Source: Desulfobulbus sp. (lineage in GTDB: Bacteria > Desulfobacterota > Desulfobulbia > Desulfobulbales > Desulfobulbaceae). Taken from it: a DNA stretch of 21,790 bases. Below the pieces are notes generated by a model. The model worked only from the letters and a program-made list of their open reading frames with translations. It was not told the origin of the DNA and ran no database searches. The stretch spans positions 1-21,790 of the forward strand of contig JAGODN010000006.1 of the NCBI GenBank assembly GCA_017998195.1. Reading direction: 5' to 3'. The position numbers and the translations under genes were made by a program. Numbering within the stretch: the first letter of the stretch is position 1; each line of letters begins with the position of its first letter. This document shows, one piece after another, positions 7,025 through 14,154 of the stretch.

Positions 7025-7965
7025 CCCCCCTGTCCCCTGCCGGCGCGGAGACTTCCCCGCCCCGCCTGCGCACCTTCAGCGTCCACTGCCGCGAGCGTTA
7101 CGGCCGCCCTGTGGGCAAGATCCCGCTCCACCCGGGCATTCCCTGCCCCAACCGCGCCCGCGGCGGCTGTGTGTTCTGCCGTCCGGCGAGCTTCACCCCC
7201 CGCTCCCTGCGGTCCGCCGACCCCCTCGACGAGCAGCTCCGCCGCGGCCGACAACTGCTCCTCGGCGACCGGTTCCGCCTTTTTTTCGGCTATTTTCAGC
7301 AGGAAACCCCCACCGCCCTGGCCACCGGCCTGCTGCTGGAGCGCTGTGCCAGGATCCTGGCCGAGCCGGACTGCGTCGGCCTGATCCTCTCCACCCGGCC
7401 GGACGCCATTGCCGCCGACCTGCCCCCAGCCCTGGCTGATCTCTGCCGCGAGAGCGGCAAGGACTGCCTGATCGAACTGGGGGTCCAGTCCATCCACCCG
7501 GGGAGCCTGCGCCTGCTCAACCGCAACCACGGGTACGGGGATTGTGTCGACGCCGTGGCGCGGCTGCGCGCGGCCGGCCTGGAGGTGGGCGCGCACCTCA
7601 TCCTCGGCATTCCGGGCGAGAGCGAGGAGGACATGCGCGCCAGCCTGGACGCGGTCTGCGCACTCGGCGTGCAGGCGCTCAAGCTCCATCACCTGCAGGT
7701 GATCCGCGCCACCCCCCTGGAACAGTGGTACCACCAGGGACGGGTCGCGGTGTTTGCCCTGGACGACTACCTGCGCCTCCTGCTGCGCCTCCTGCCGCGC
7801 ATCCCGACACAGGTCACCCTGCACCGGCTCTGCGCCACCACCCATCCCCACCTGCTGGTGGCGCCGCGCTGGGGGCGGCTGGCCGCGGACCTGAGCGGAC
7901 AGCTGCAGGCGCTGCTCGCTGCCGCGGACCTGCGCCAGGGGCAAAGGGTTGGGATGGACGGATGA
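7021..7965 (+). CDS. Radical SAM protein, TIGR01212/YhcC family; probable CTG start
   Basis: This is a radical SAM enzyme of the YhcC group, related to Elp3-type proteins; its substrate is not established. The family N-terminus, an RYG segment then K-x-x-LH-x-G-x-x-CPNR, is visible as ERYGRPVGKIPLHPG and CPNR, with cluster cysteines C42, C50 and C53 counted from CTG 7021. Family-typical stretches IELGVQS, LRLLNRNHGY, HLILGIPGES and LKLHHLQV follow. The only usual start in frame is GTG at 7111, which would cut into the conserved block. No ATG, GTG or TTG lies between the upstream stop (TGA 6958-6960) and that GTG. CTG 7021 overlaps the FmdE stop as CTGA, the same 4-base layout as ATGA earlier in the operon, so I prefer it; CTG 7030 is an alternative. 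Length from 7021 is 314 residues. The family is secure, the start is not. Confidence 0.85.
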   Translation: MTPLSPAGAETSPPRLRTFSVHCRERYGRPVGKIPLHPGIPCPNRARGGCVFCRPASFTPRSLRSADPLDEQLRRGRQLLLGDRFRLFFGYFQQETPTALATGLLLERCARILAEPDCVGLILSTRPDAIAADLPPALADLCRESGKDCLIELGVQSIHPGSLRLLNRNHGYGDCVDAVARLRAAGLEVGAHLILGIPGESEEDMRASLDAVCALGVQALKLHHLQVIRATPLEQWYHQGRVAVFALDDYLRLLLRLLPRIPTQVTLHRLCATTHPHLLVAPRWGRLAADLSGQLQALLAAADLRQGQRVGMDG

Positions 7966-8748
7966 TCAGCCGAGCAGGCGGGCGAGCAGGGGCAGGCGGT
8001 TGCTGCGTCGCAGCCGCTTGAGGTAGCGGGGAAAATCGAGCTGGTAGCGTCGCTGGTGGAGCGGGCCGTTCTTCCGGGCCCGTTTGATCGCGGCGCGGGG
8101 GATGGCCACCGGGAAGGCGAGGACGATCACGTTGCTGCGCCGGCTCACCTGCATCTGCAGGAGCTGGCCGCCGCTGGCCTCCTCGAGGGCCGCCAGGGCA
8201 CGGTCGAAGCTCGGCCGGTCACCGCTCCACAGGTTGACCGCGAGCACGCCGTCCGCGTCCAGCCGGTCGAGCAGGGCGCGGTGGAAGGCGGGCTCGAACA
8301 CCGGCGCGGCCATGGCCCCGGGCGTGAAAATGTCGACCAGGGCCACCTGGTAGCCGCAGGCGTCGGGTGTTTCGAGGAAGGCGACGGCGTCCTGCCGGAA
8401 CAGGTGCAGGGTGTCAGCGGCCGGCAGGAGGAAATAGCGGCGGGCAAGGTCGATGATCAGCCGCTCTCGTTCCACCACGTCCAGGCGGACGTGGGGCAGG
8501 TGGCGGTGCAGGAAGTGGACCATGCCGCCGCCGCCCAGGCCGAGCAGGAGCAGTCGCCGCAAGGTCTGCGGCAGGAGCAGGGCGGACATCATCCAGCGGG
8601 TGTAGGCGAGCTGCAGCACCCACGGGGTGCGCAGGTCGACACAGCTCTGCCGCTCGCCGGTGCCGAAGTTCAGGCAGCGGAGAGGGCCGTCGTCCGTGAC
8701 CAGCACCGGGTGGCTGCCGGTGTGAGCGCTGTGCACCAGCTGGGTCAT
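7966..8748 (-). CDS. Spermidine synthase-like class I SAM methyltransferase
   Basis: The 260-residue protein has the Rossmann fold of spermidine synthase-like proteins. It shows a glycine-rich SAM motif LGLGGGGM at 69-76, an acidic ligand in DVVE (E93), RQDA (D120) and VALVDIF (D139), with LNLWSGD-like residues further on. It keeps the general spermidine synthase layout (QSCVDL and YTRWMM before the binding loop), but I cannot confirm aminopropyltransferase active-site residues. A true polyamine synthase or a methyltransferase are both possible. The C-terminus is basic (RKN, KRLRRSNRL). A GGAG ribosome binding site precedes the ATG. A terminator separates it from yajC, so it is probably transcribed separately or by readthrough. 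Its stop codon lies on the base next to the end of the radical SAM gene on the other strand. Confidence 0.82.
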   Translation of the reverse strand: MTQLVHSAHTGSHPVLVTDDGPLRCLNFGTGERQSCVDLRTPWVLQLAYTRWMMSALLLPQTLRRLLLLGLGGGGMVHFLHRHLPHVRLDVVERERLIIDLARRYFLLPAADTLHLFRQDAVAFLETPDACGYQVALVDIFTPGAMAAPVFEPAFHRALLDRLDADGVLAVNLWSGDRPSFDRALAALEEASGGQLLQMQVSRRSNVIVLAFPVAIPRAAIKRARKNGPLHQRRYQLDFPRYLKRLRRSNRLPLLARLLG

Positions 8749-8766
8749 GGCCGTGCTCCAGGCAAG

Positions 8767-8806
8767 AAAAAGGCCGCACGCCGGGAAGGCGGTGCGGCCG
8801 GTTTTT
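8767..8806. terminator. Bidirectional rho-independent terminator downstream of yajC
   Basis: GGCCGCAC (8772-8779) pairs with GTGCGGCC (8792-8799), with further GCC/GGC pairing inside. Five A residues flank the left side (8767-8771) and five T residues the right (8802-8806), so a T-run follows the stem on both strands. On the - strand it ends the tgt-yajC transcript 18 bases before the start of the spermidine synthase-like gene. The rest of the 175-base gap 8749-8923 shows nothing else recognisable. Confidence 0.8.
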
Positions 8807-8923
8807 CGTCCGGGGTGGCGGGTGGTCGGGGTGAAGGCGCGAACGCCGCTCAGCCTGGTCCCGCCGTGGTCAAACGAATGGGTCGGTTTTCATGCACGAT
8901 GAAAATCAGCAGCCCCGGAGCCC

Positions 8924-9268
8924 TCAGCCGCCGGCCTTGGCCGGGGTCTGCTTGTCCAGGTCGGCGGCCGAGCCGGCGATGGCGCCGCGGTTCACCTTGA
9001 TGCGCACGTTCTCGGCGATCTCCAGGGTGACCACGGTGTCGGTCAGGCTGGCGATCTGGCCGTGGATGCCGCCGCCGGTGATGACCTTGTCGCCCTTCTT
9101 CAGGTTGGCCAGGTAGTTCTGGTGTTCCTTGGCCTTCTTCTGCTGGGGGCGGATGAGCAGGAAGTAGAAGACCACAAAGATGAGAATCAGCGGCACGAAT
9201 TGGGCGATGGCGCCCATGCCGCCGGCAGCGGCGGCCGGGGCGTCGGCGGCCCACGCAAGTCCAGTCAT
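8924..9268 (-). CDS. yajC: Preprotein translocase subunit YajC
   Basis: YajC is a small inner-membrane protein that associates with the SecDF accessory part of the Sec translocon. The 114-residue protein has an Ala/Gly-rich N-terminus, one membrane segment at about residues 22-41 (FVPLILIFVVFYFLLI), the family hallmark RPQQKKAKEH right after it, and LKKGDKVITGGGIHGQI near 56-72. The ATG has a GGAGGG ribosome binding site. It begins 18 bases after tgt, the usual neighbour of yajC. The usual next genes secD and secF do not follow; a terminator does. Confidence 0.96.
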   Translation of the reverse strand: MTGLAWAADAPAAAAGGMGAIAQFVPLILIFVVFYFLLIRPQQKKAKEHQNYLANLKKGDKVITGGGIHGQIASLTDTVVTLEIAENVRIKVNRGAIAGSAADLDKQTPAKAGG

Positions 9269-9286
9269 GAAAATCCCTCCGGTTGG

Positions 9287-10417
9287 TTAGTGTTCCGCGC
9301 CCGGTTGGTGCCGGAGCGCGTAGAAGTGACGACGAAAGGCCAGGAACCGGTCCTCGCGGATGGCGTCCCGCATCCCGGCCATGAGCGTGCAGTAGTAGGT
9401 GATGTTGTGGATGCTGTTCAGCTGGTAGGCGAGGATTTCGCGACTCTGGAACAGGTGCCGCAGGTAGGCCCGCGAAAAGTTGCGGCAGGTGTAGCAGCCG
9501 CAGTTTTCGTCCAGCGGACGCTGGTCCTGCTGAAAACAGGCGTTTTTTATAACAACTCTGCCCTGTGAAGTAAAGAGCATTCCATTGCGGGCATTGCGGG
9601 TGGGCATGACGCAGTCGAACATGTCGATGCCGTGATAGACCCCCTCCACCAAATCCTCGGGCGTACCCACGCCCATCAGGTAGCGGGGGTGGTCGGCCGG
9701 CAGGTGGTCGGCGGTGGCCGCCAGCATCTCGAGCATCAGCTCCTTGGGTTCGCCCACCGACAGGCCGCCGAGGGCGTAGCCGTCGAAGCCGATGGCGCGC
9801 AACTGCTCCAGGGCGGCTCGCCGCAGGTCCGGGTACATGCCGCCCTGAACGATGCCGAACAGCAGCTGGCCGGTGTCGGCCTGCGCCGCCCGGCAGCGCG
9901 CTGCCCAGCGGCCGGTGAGGTCGGTGGCCCGGGCGGCGGTGTCCCGGTCCGCCGGGTAGGGAATGCAGGTGTCGAGCACCATCATGATGTCCGAGCCGAG
10001 CGCCTCCTGCACGCGGATGGCCTCCTCCGGGCCGAGAAACAGGCGGGAGCCGTCCAGGTGCGAGCGGAAGGCGGCGCCCTCCTCGGTGATTTTGGCAAGA
10101 TCCTGCAGGCTGAAGATCTGGAACCCGCCGGAATCGGTGAGGATCGGCCGGTCCCAGTGCATGAACCGGTGCAGCCCGCCGAAGCTGCGGATGAGTTCAT
10201 GGCCGGGCCGCAGGAACAGGTGGTAGGTGTTGCCGAGGATGATCTGCGCCCCGGCCTCGACCAGGTTTTCCGGGGTCATGGCCTTGACCGTGGCCTGGGT
10301 GCCCACCGGCATGAACACCGGCGTGGCAAAGGTGCCGTGCAGGGTGCGCACCTCGCCGCAGCGGGCCGCGCACTCGCTCGACCGGGCGACGAGGCGATAG
10401 GGTGAGCCGGTGGTCAT
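9287..10417 (-). CDS. tgt: tRNA-guanine transglycosylase (queuine tRNA-ribosyltransferase)
   Basis: Bacterial Tgt replaces guanine 34 of certain tRNAs with preQ1 on the way to queuosine. The 376-residue length is typical. Visible landmarks are TDSGGFQIFS at 94-103 with catalytic D95, GIVQGG at 188-193, GGLSVGE at 217-223, the nucleophile in DMFDCVMPTRNAR (D268), and the zinc site C306-x-C308-x2-C311 with H337. The usual FDEC at the base-binding pocket reads LDTC here (148-151): the Asp and Cys remain but Glu is replaced by Thr. It lies 33 bases after the FKBP gene and 18 bases before yajC, all on one strand, so the three probably form an operon. Confidence 0.97.
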   Translation of the reverse strand: MTTGSPYRLVARSSECAARCGEVRTLHGTFATPVFMPVGTQATVKAMTPENLVEAGAQIILGNTYHLFLRPGHELIRSFGGLHRFMHWDRPILTDSGGFQIFSLQDLAKITEEGAAFRSHLDGSRLFLGPEEAIRVQEALGSDIMMVLDTCIPYPADRDTAARATDLTGRWAARCRAAQADTGQLLFGIVQGGMYPDLRRAALEQLRAIGFDGYALGGLSVGEPKELMLEMLAATADHLPADHPRYLMGVGTPEDLVEGVYHGIDMFDCVMPTRNARNGMLFTSQGRVVIKNACFQQDQRPLDENCGCYTCRNFSRAYLRHLFQSREILAYQLNSIHNITYYCTLMAGMRDAIREDRFLAFRRHFYALRHQPGAEH

Positions 10418-10450
10418 GGCCGCAGGACGGTGCCGAACCGCGCCGGCACG

Positions 10451-10873
10451 TTACTGCACATCGACGATGGTGACCTGGAAGTGGAGCGCTTCGCCGGCCA
10501 GGGGATGGTTGAAATCCACGGTGGCGGTGGTCTCGGTGAGGGCGGCGACCACGCCGGTGAGTTCGTGCTCCTCCGGGCTGACGGCGGTGATCTGCGCGCC
10601 CACGGTGCGGCCCTCCGGGGGCAGCCGGTCGAGCGGCACCTCGATGAGCGCGTCCTCGATCACCGGTCCGTACCCATCCTCGGGCGAGATGTGCACGGTG
10701 GCGCTGTCCCCCCGGCGCAGACCCTCCAGGGCCTTTTCCAGGCCGGCGATGAGGGTCTCGGTGCCGTGGGTGTAGGTGAGCGGCTCGCCGTCCACGTTGG
10801 AGTCGATGGTGTCGCCGTTGTCCAGGGTGAGGGTGTAGGTGATGGCAACGGTCCTGCCTGCGCTGATGATCAT
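10451..10873 (-). CDS. SlyD-type FKBP peptidyl-prolyl cis-trans isomerase
   Basis: This cytoplasmic proline isomerase and chaperone has the SlyD layout: a split FKBP domain with an insert-in-flap chaperone domain (about residues 66-125). Motifs include TLDNGDTIDSN near 16, the LIAGLEKALEGLRRGD segment at about 40-55, and VDFNHPLAGEALHF near 118-131, which is very typical of SlyD. It lacks the His/Cys-rich metal-binding tail of E. coli SlyD, ending soon after FQVTIVDVQ, so nickel delivery to hydrogenases as shown for E. coli SlyD is less likely despite the hydrogenase genes in this window. The start at 10873 gives 140 residues and has GAGG just upstream. A predicted promoter lies about 90 bases upstream. 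Confidence 0.9.
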   Translation of the reverse strand: MIISAGRTVAITYTLTLDNGDTIDSNVDGEPLTYTHGTETLIAGLEKALEGLRRGDSATVHISPEDGYGPVIEDALIEVPLDRLPPEGRTVGAQITAVSPEEHELTGVVAALTETTATVDFNHPLAGEALHFQVTIVDVQ

Positions 10874-10960
10874 GGGTGCCTCGCGGGTGTCCGGGGTGCC
10901 GGTGCGGGAGGTCCGCGCCGGCCGCTCTACCGGCCGCGGGGCCGGACAGCATGGGCACAT

Positions 10961-10989
10961 GCTATAAACCGCGCCGGGGACAATTGCAA
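10961..10989 (-). promoter_or_regulatory. Predicted sigma-70-type promoter for the FKBP-tgt-yajC operon
   Basis: On the - strand TTGCAA (10989-10984) and TATAGC (10966-10961) are 17 bases apart, each matching four of six consensus bases. The -10 box includes the stop codon of the upstream phosphotransferase gene. Transcription would start near 10954, about 80 bases before the FKBP ATG. Pattern match only. Confidence 0.45.
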
Positions 10990-12056
10990 GGGGGGCGGGT
11001 GCGGGCGAAGAGGTGCGCCAGCCGTTCCTCGAGAGGTTCCTGTTGCCGCAGGATGGAGGCGTGCAGGCGGAACTGGACCGCGGCCCGGTGCAGGTTCTGC
11101 GCCGGCCGGGTGACGGTGAAGTAGCGGTCGCCGGCCAGGTGGTCGGTGAAAAAGCGCAGGCCCAACTCATAGCTGATCAGCCGGACCGATTCCACCAGCA
11201 AGGCCCGGTCCGCCATTCCGAGCAGGTCGCCGGCCGCGTCCCGGTAGCCGGCAAGCAGGGCCTGGAACAGCTCTGCCGCGAACAGTTCGCCCTCGCCTTC
11301 CTCCCCGTCCTCGCCCAGCCGGTTGCAGCAGGAGCGCAGGCAGTCGCCCAGGTCGTGGAGGAGCAGCCCCGGCTTGACCGTGTCCAGGTCGATGAGGGCG
11401 ATGGCCTGGTCCTCGCCCGCGGCAAAGAGCACGTTGGCGCTCTTCGGGTCGCCGTGGATCACCTGCTGGCGCAACCGGTCGCGGGCCGCCTCAAGCGATC
11501 CGGCCGCCGACCGGTGGCTTTCGATGGTGTCGGCGCACAACCGCTCCAGTTCGTTGCGCGGCGGCCGCATCGGGCCCAGGGCGTCGTAGTGGGCGAGGTA
11601 GCGGGGGGTGATGTGGAAGTCGGGCAGCGGGTCGGCCAGGGTGAGCGGGTCGAGATCGGCGACGAGATGGTGGAACCGGCCGAGCAGGCCGCCGATGGCG
11701 CGCACCTGCGGTGCGCTCAGCGGCGGTGCCAGGGTGCGCGCCGGGCCGATGCGGGAGAGCAGCCGCCAGCAGCAGCCGGCCGCATCGACAAAGCAGTCCG
11801 CCCCGTCCGGGCTGGTACACAGCCGGAAGGTGATCGGCGGGTCGGCGGCGGCCAGGTGGCGGGTGACCAGTCGCATGTTGGCCATGACCGCCCGCGGGTC
11901 GGCGAACACCTGCGGGTGGAGGCGCTGCAGCACCACGGGTTCGCCCCGGTCCGGCACCACCAGCCAGGTGTGGTTGATGTTGCCCTCTCCCAGGGGAGTG
12001 AGGCTGCGGACAGTCTGGCCGGGCAGGAAGAAATCGAGGGCAACACTGGTGTGCAT
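10962..12056 (-). CDS. Phosphotransferase/kinase of the APH-choline kinase fold, NahK-like
   Basis: The 364-residue protein has the aminoglycoside phosphotransferase/choline kinase fold and most resembles N-acetylhexosamine 1-kinase-type sugar kinases. Seen directly: an N-terminal nucleotide loop PLGEGNINHTW at 21-31, VVLQRLHP with the presumed ATP-contacting region near 41-48, the catalytic loop VIHGDPKSANVLF at 199-211 (D203, N208) and the metal-binding LIDLDTVKPG at 221-230 (D223/D225). A helical C-terminal region with YELGLRFFTDHLAGDRYF follows, a stretch typical of this subgroup. No sugar phosphorylase or nucleotidyltransferase gene is near, so the substrate is open; true antibiotic resistance is unlikely. 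It has its own predicted promoter. Confidence 0.85.
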   Translation of the reverse strand: MHTSVALDFFLPGQTVRSLTPLGEGNINHTWLVVPDRGEPVVLQRLHPQVFADPRAVMANMRLVTRHLAAADPPITFRLCTSPDGADCFVDAAGCCWRLLSRIGPARTLAPPLSAPQVRAIGGLLGRFHHLVADLDPLTLADPLPDFHITPRYLAHYDALGPMRPPRNELERLCADTIESHRSAAGSLEAARDRLRQQVIHGDPKSANVLFAAGEDQAIALIDLDTVKPGLLLHDLGDCLRSCCNRLGEDGEEGEGELFAAELFQALLAGYRDAAGDLLGMADRALLVESVRLISYELGLRFFTDHLAGDRYFTVTRPAQNLHRAAVQFRLHASILRQQEPLEERLAHLFARTRPPCNCPRRGL

Positions 12057-12107
12057 GGGCGTATCCGGGTGGAGGTCTGTGCGGCCGGCACCCGCCGGCG
12101 CGGCCCC

Positions 12108-12136
12108 AGCATACCCGGCCGATACGTCCCTGTCAT
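12108..12136 (-). promoter_or_regulatory. Predicted sigma-70-type promoter for the NahK-like gene
   Basis: On the - strand ATGACA (12136-12131, five of six matches to TTGACA) and TATGCT (12113-12108, four of six) are exactly 17 bases apart. Start near 12101 would leave a leader of about 45 bases before ATG 12056. This separates the kinase gene from the hydrogenase operon that ends at 12158. Confidence 0.5.
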
Positions 12137-12157
12137 GGGGAAGCGGTGCGGATCGTC

Positions 12158-12619
12158 TCAGGCCGGCTCGGCCACCATCCGTTTGATCCGCGCCACCACC
12201 TCGGCCGCGGCCGTTTCGACCTCGGGCGACATCTCTTGGGTGAACTCGCTGATCGCCTTGACCTCAATGAGGATGATCCGCAGGTCGGTCGGCATCTCCT
12301 CGGGGAAACAGACGTAGCCGGTCTTCAGGGTGGCGCCGAGGGTGATGGCGTGGGAATGGGCCAGGCGGTGGGTGGTGAAGATGTCGTCCAGGCCGAGTTC
12401 GAGGATGGTGCCCGGTGGGTTGCCGAGCATGCAGGCATCGACGATGATCGCCCGCCGGAACCCCTTGATCCGGTCCATCACCTCCAGCCCGACCGTGTAC
12501 ACCACCTCGGTCCGGCAGGCCAGCCCGGCCCGTTCCAGTTCCTCGACGACGACCACGCCGGCGCGGTCATCCTGGAGATAGGGGTTGCCGATGCCGACAA
12601 CAACGCAGTGCTCGTCCAT
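12158..12619 (-). CDS. Hydrogenase maturation protease (for the Mvh-type hydrogenase)
   Basis: These endopeptidases remove the C-terminal tail of the [NiFe] large subunit after nickel insertion. The 153-residue protein has the family's GIGNPYLQDDRAG at 9-21 with acidic metal ligands D17/D18, the second acidic site in IIVDACM (D61), and His in RLAHSHAI (H88/H90), the three positions that bind nickel in HybD-type enzymes. It is the last gene of the hdr-mvh operon, 68 bases after mvhA, and a strong stem-loop lies in that gap. Its ribosome binding site is weak (GGGGAAG). It presumably serves MvhA, while the second protease at 21162-21677 serves the group-1 enzyme; that pairing is inferred from position. 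Confidence 0.92.
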   Translation of the reverse strand: MDEHCVVVGIGNPYLQDDRAGVVVVEELERAGLACRTEVVYTVGLEVMDRIKGFRRAIIVDACMLGNPPGTILELGLDDIFTTHRLAHSHAITLGATLKTGYVCFPEEMPTDLRIILIEVKAISEFTQEMSPEVETAAAEVVARIKRMVAEPA

Positions 12620-12633
12620 GCTCTTCCCCGGTT

Positions 12634-12675
12634 AAAAACGAATCGGGGCCCGGGGCATCTGCTCCCCGGGCCCCG
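12634..12675 (-). terminator. Strong stem-loop between mvhA and its protease gene (attenuator-like)
   Basis: CGGGGCCCGGGG (12644-12655) and CCCCGGGCCCCG (12664-12675) form a perfect 12-bp GC-only stem with an 8-base loop. On the - strand a T5 run begins 5 bases beyond the stem (12638-12634). The spacing is longer than in a classical terminator, so this may be a partial terminator or an mRNA-stabilising hairpin that lowers protease expression relative to the structural subunits. Confidence 0.6.
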
Positions 12676-12687
12676 AGGGCCAACAAA

Positions 12688-14154
12688 TTAAAAATTCTTC
12701 AGGGTCTTGAACAGCCTGCCGGTGCTGTCGAAGATCTCCACCTCCAGCGGCGACCGGCCGCCGGTCACGGTGTGGGTGGCGCAGGCCAGGCAGAGGTCGT
12801 AGGGCCGGAAGGCCATTTCCACGTAGTTGAGCATGGCCGGGCTGACGTCGCCGTTTTTGATGAAGTGCTTGGCCGCCTTCTTCACCGCCAGGTTGATCGG
12901 CGCGTTGTTGTGGGTGGTGGCCACGATCAGGTTGGCGTCGGTGACAATGCCCTTGCTGTCGGTGGTGTAGTGGTGGATGAGGGTGCCGCGCGAGGCCTCG
13001 ATGATGCCGACGCCCTCGCCCGGGCAGGAGGTGGGCTTGTTCCAGATATCCGGGCTAGTGATCTCCGGGTCGCGGGAGAGCTGCAGGCACTTCTCGGCCG
13101 CGGCCAGGAGCTCGATCGCCCGCGCCCAGTGGTAGGCGAGGATGTTGTGCACCGGTTTGGCACCGAAGGTGGCGTGGAACTTCTCGAAGTGCTTTTGGGC
13201 CAGTTCGGTGTCCATGGACTTGACGATGTTCAGGCGGGCCAGCGGGCCGACACTGTAGATGTTCGTGCCCGGGCCTTCGACGATGCCCTTCCAGGGGCCG
13301 ATTTTCTTCTGGTAGGGGAACTTGAGGTAGGTCCAGGGCTGCACCCGCTCGGCGATGAAGTCGAGGTATTCCTTGCCTTGGAAGGTGCCGATCACCGCAC
13401 CGTCGCTGTCGATCACCTTCTGGGTGCCGTCGTAGAAGGTGATCCGCTCCTGCTCGTCCACCGAGCCCATGTAGCCGACCTCGACCCGGTACATGTCGCC
13501 GGTGACCAGTTCCATGTACGTGTCGTTCTGCAGCACCACGTCGTCGAAGATCTTCAGGGTCAGCTCGCCCAGGCCGACCAGTTCCTTGGACCACTCCTCG
13601 ACCTGCTTGCGCTCCGCCTCGGTGAGCTGCTTGGACCAGCCGCCGGGGATGGCCGCCACCGGGTGGTTGGGCTTGCCGCCGAGCAGGTCGAAGATCTTCA
13701 CCGCCAGGCCGCGCCGGCGCAGCACCTCGCGGCCGATCTCGGCGCCGACGGTGTTGATCAGGCCGACCACGTTGCGCTCGGCCGGGTTGGCCTCCGGACC
13801 GACCACGAAATCCGGGAAGCCGAGGGCATAGAGAACCACCGAGTGGTCCTCCACGTAATGGGCGTTGAAGAACAGTTCGCGCAGCTTGCGGCCGGCGGGC
13901 GGCGGGGTGACGCCGAACACGCCGTCCGAGGCCTTCATCGCGGCGGTGAAATGCACCCCGCGGCAGACGCCGCAGACTGTGCTCACGGTGCGCGGCACCT
14001 CCTCCATGGGCATGCCCTGGAGGAACTTCTCGAAGCCGCGGAACTCCACGGTCTGGAAGAAGGCGTCGTCGACATTGCCGTTGTCGTCCAGGAAAATGGC
14101 GATCTTGCCGTGCCCTTCCAGCCGGGTGATCGGATTGATCTCGATTTTCTTCAT
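12688..14154 (-). CDS. mvhA: [NiFe] hydrogenase large subunit, group 3c (MvhA-type)
   Basis: This is the catalytic subunit of the F420-non-reducing, Hdr-linked hydrogenase, which oxidises hydrogen in the cytoplasm and passes electrons through MvhG and MvhD to HdrA. The 488-residue protein begins with INPITRLEGHGK, as in this class. It carries the N-terminal nickel ligands CGVC at 61-64 (preceded by RTVST) and the C-terminal ligands in DLCLACATH (C455, C458, H461). The usual DPC motif reads DLC. The residues after H461 (27) are the likely tail removed by the protease. Start 14154 has AAGGAGAG upstream and overlaps the mvhG stop (ATGA). An in-frame upstream extension exists but runs through mvhG and is not real. 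Confidence 0.96.
   Translation of the reverse strand: MKKIEINPITRLEGHGKIAIFLDDNGNVDDAFFQTVEFRGFEKFLQGMPMEEVPRTVSTVCGVCRGVHFTAAMKASDGVFGVTPPPAGRKLRELFFNAHYVEDHSVVLYALGFPDFVVGPEANPAERNVVGLINTVGAEIGREVLRRRGLAVKIFDLLGGKPNHPVAAIPGGWSKQLTEAERKQVEEWSKELVGLGELTLKIFDDVVLQNDTYMELVTGDMYRVEVGYMGSVDEQERITFYDGTQKVIDSDGAVIGTFQGKEYLDFIAERVQPWTYLKFPYQKKIGPWKGIVEGPGTNIYSVGPLARLNIVKSMDTELAQKHFEKFHATFGAKPVHNILAYHWARAIELLAAAEKCLQLSRDPEITSPDIWNKPTSCPGEGVGIIEASRGTLIHHYTTDSKGIVTDANLIVATTHNNAPINLAVKKAAKHFIKNGDVSPAMLNYVEMAFRPYDLCLACATHTVTGGRSPLEVEIFDSTGRLFKTLKNF

Noticed and set aside
10921..10942. CGGCCG-loop-CGGCCG hairpin as a terminator of the kinase gene
   Set aside because: Only 6 bp, no T-run, and self-complementary GC words are common in this DNA.
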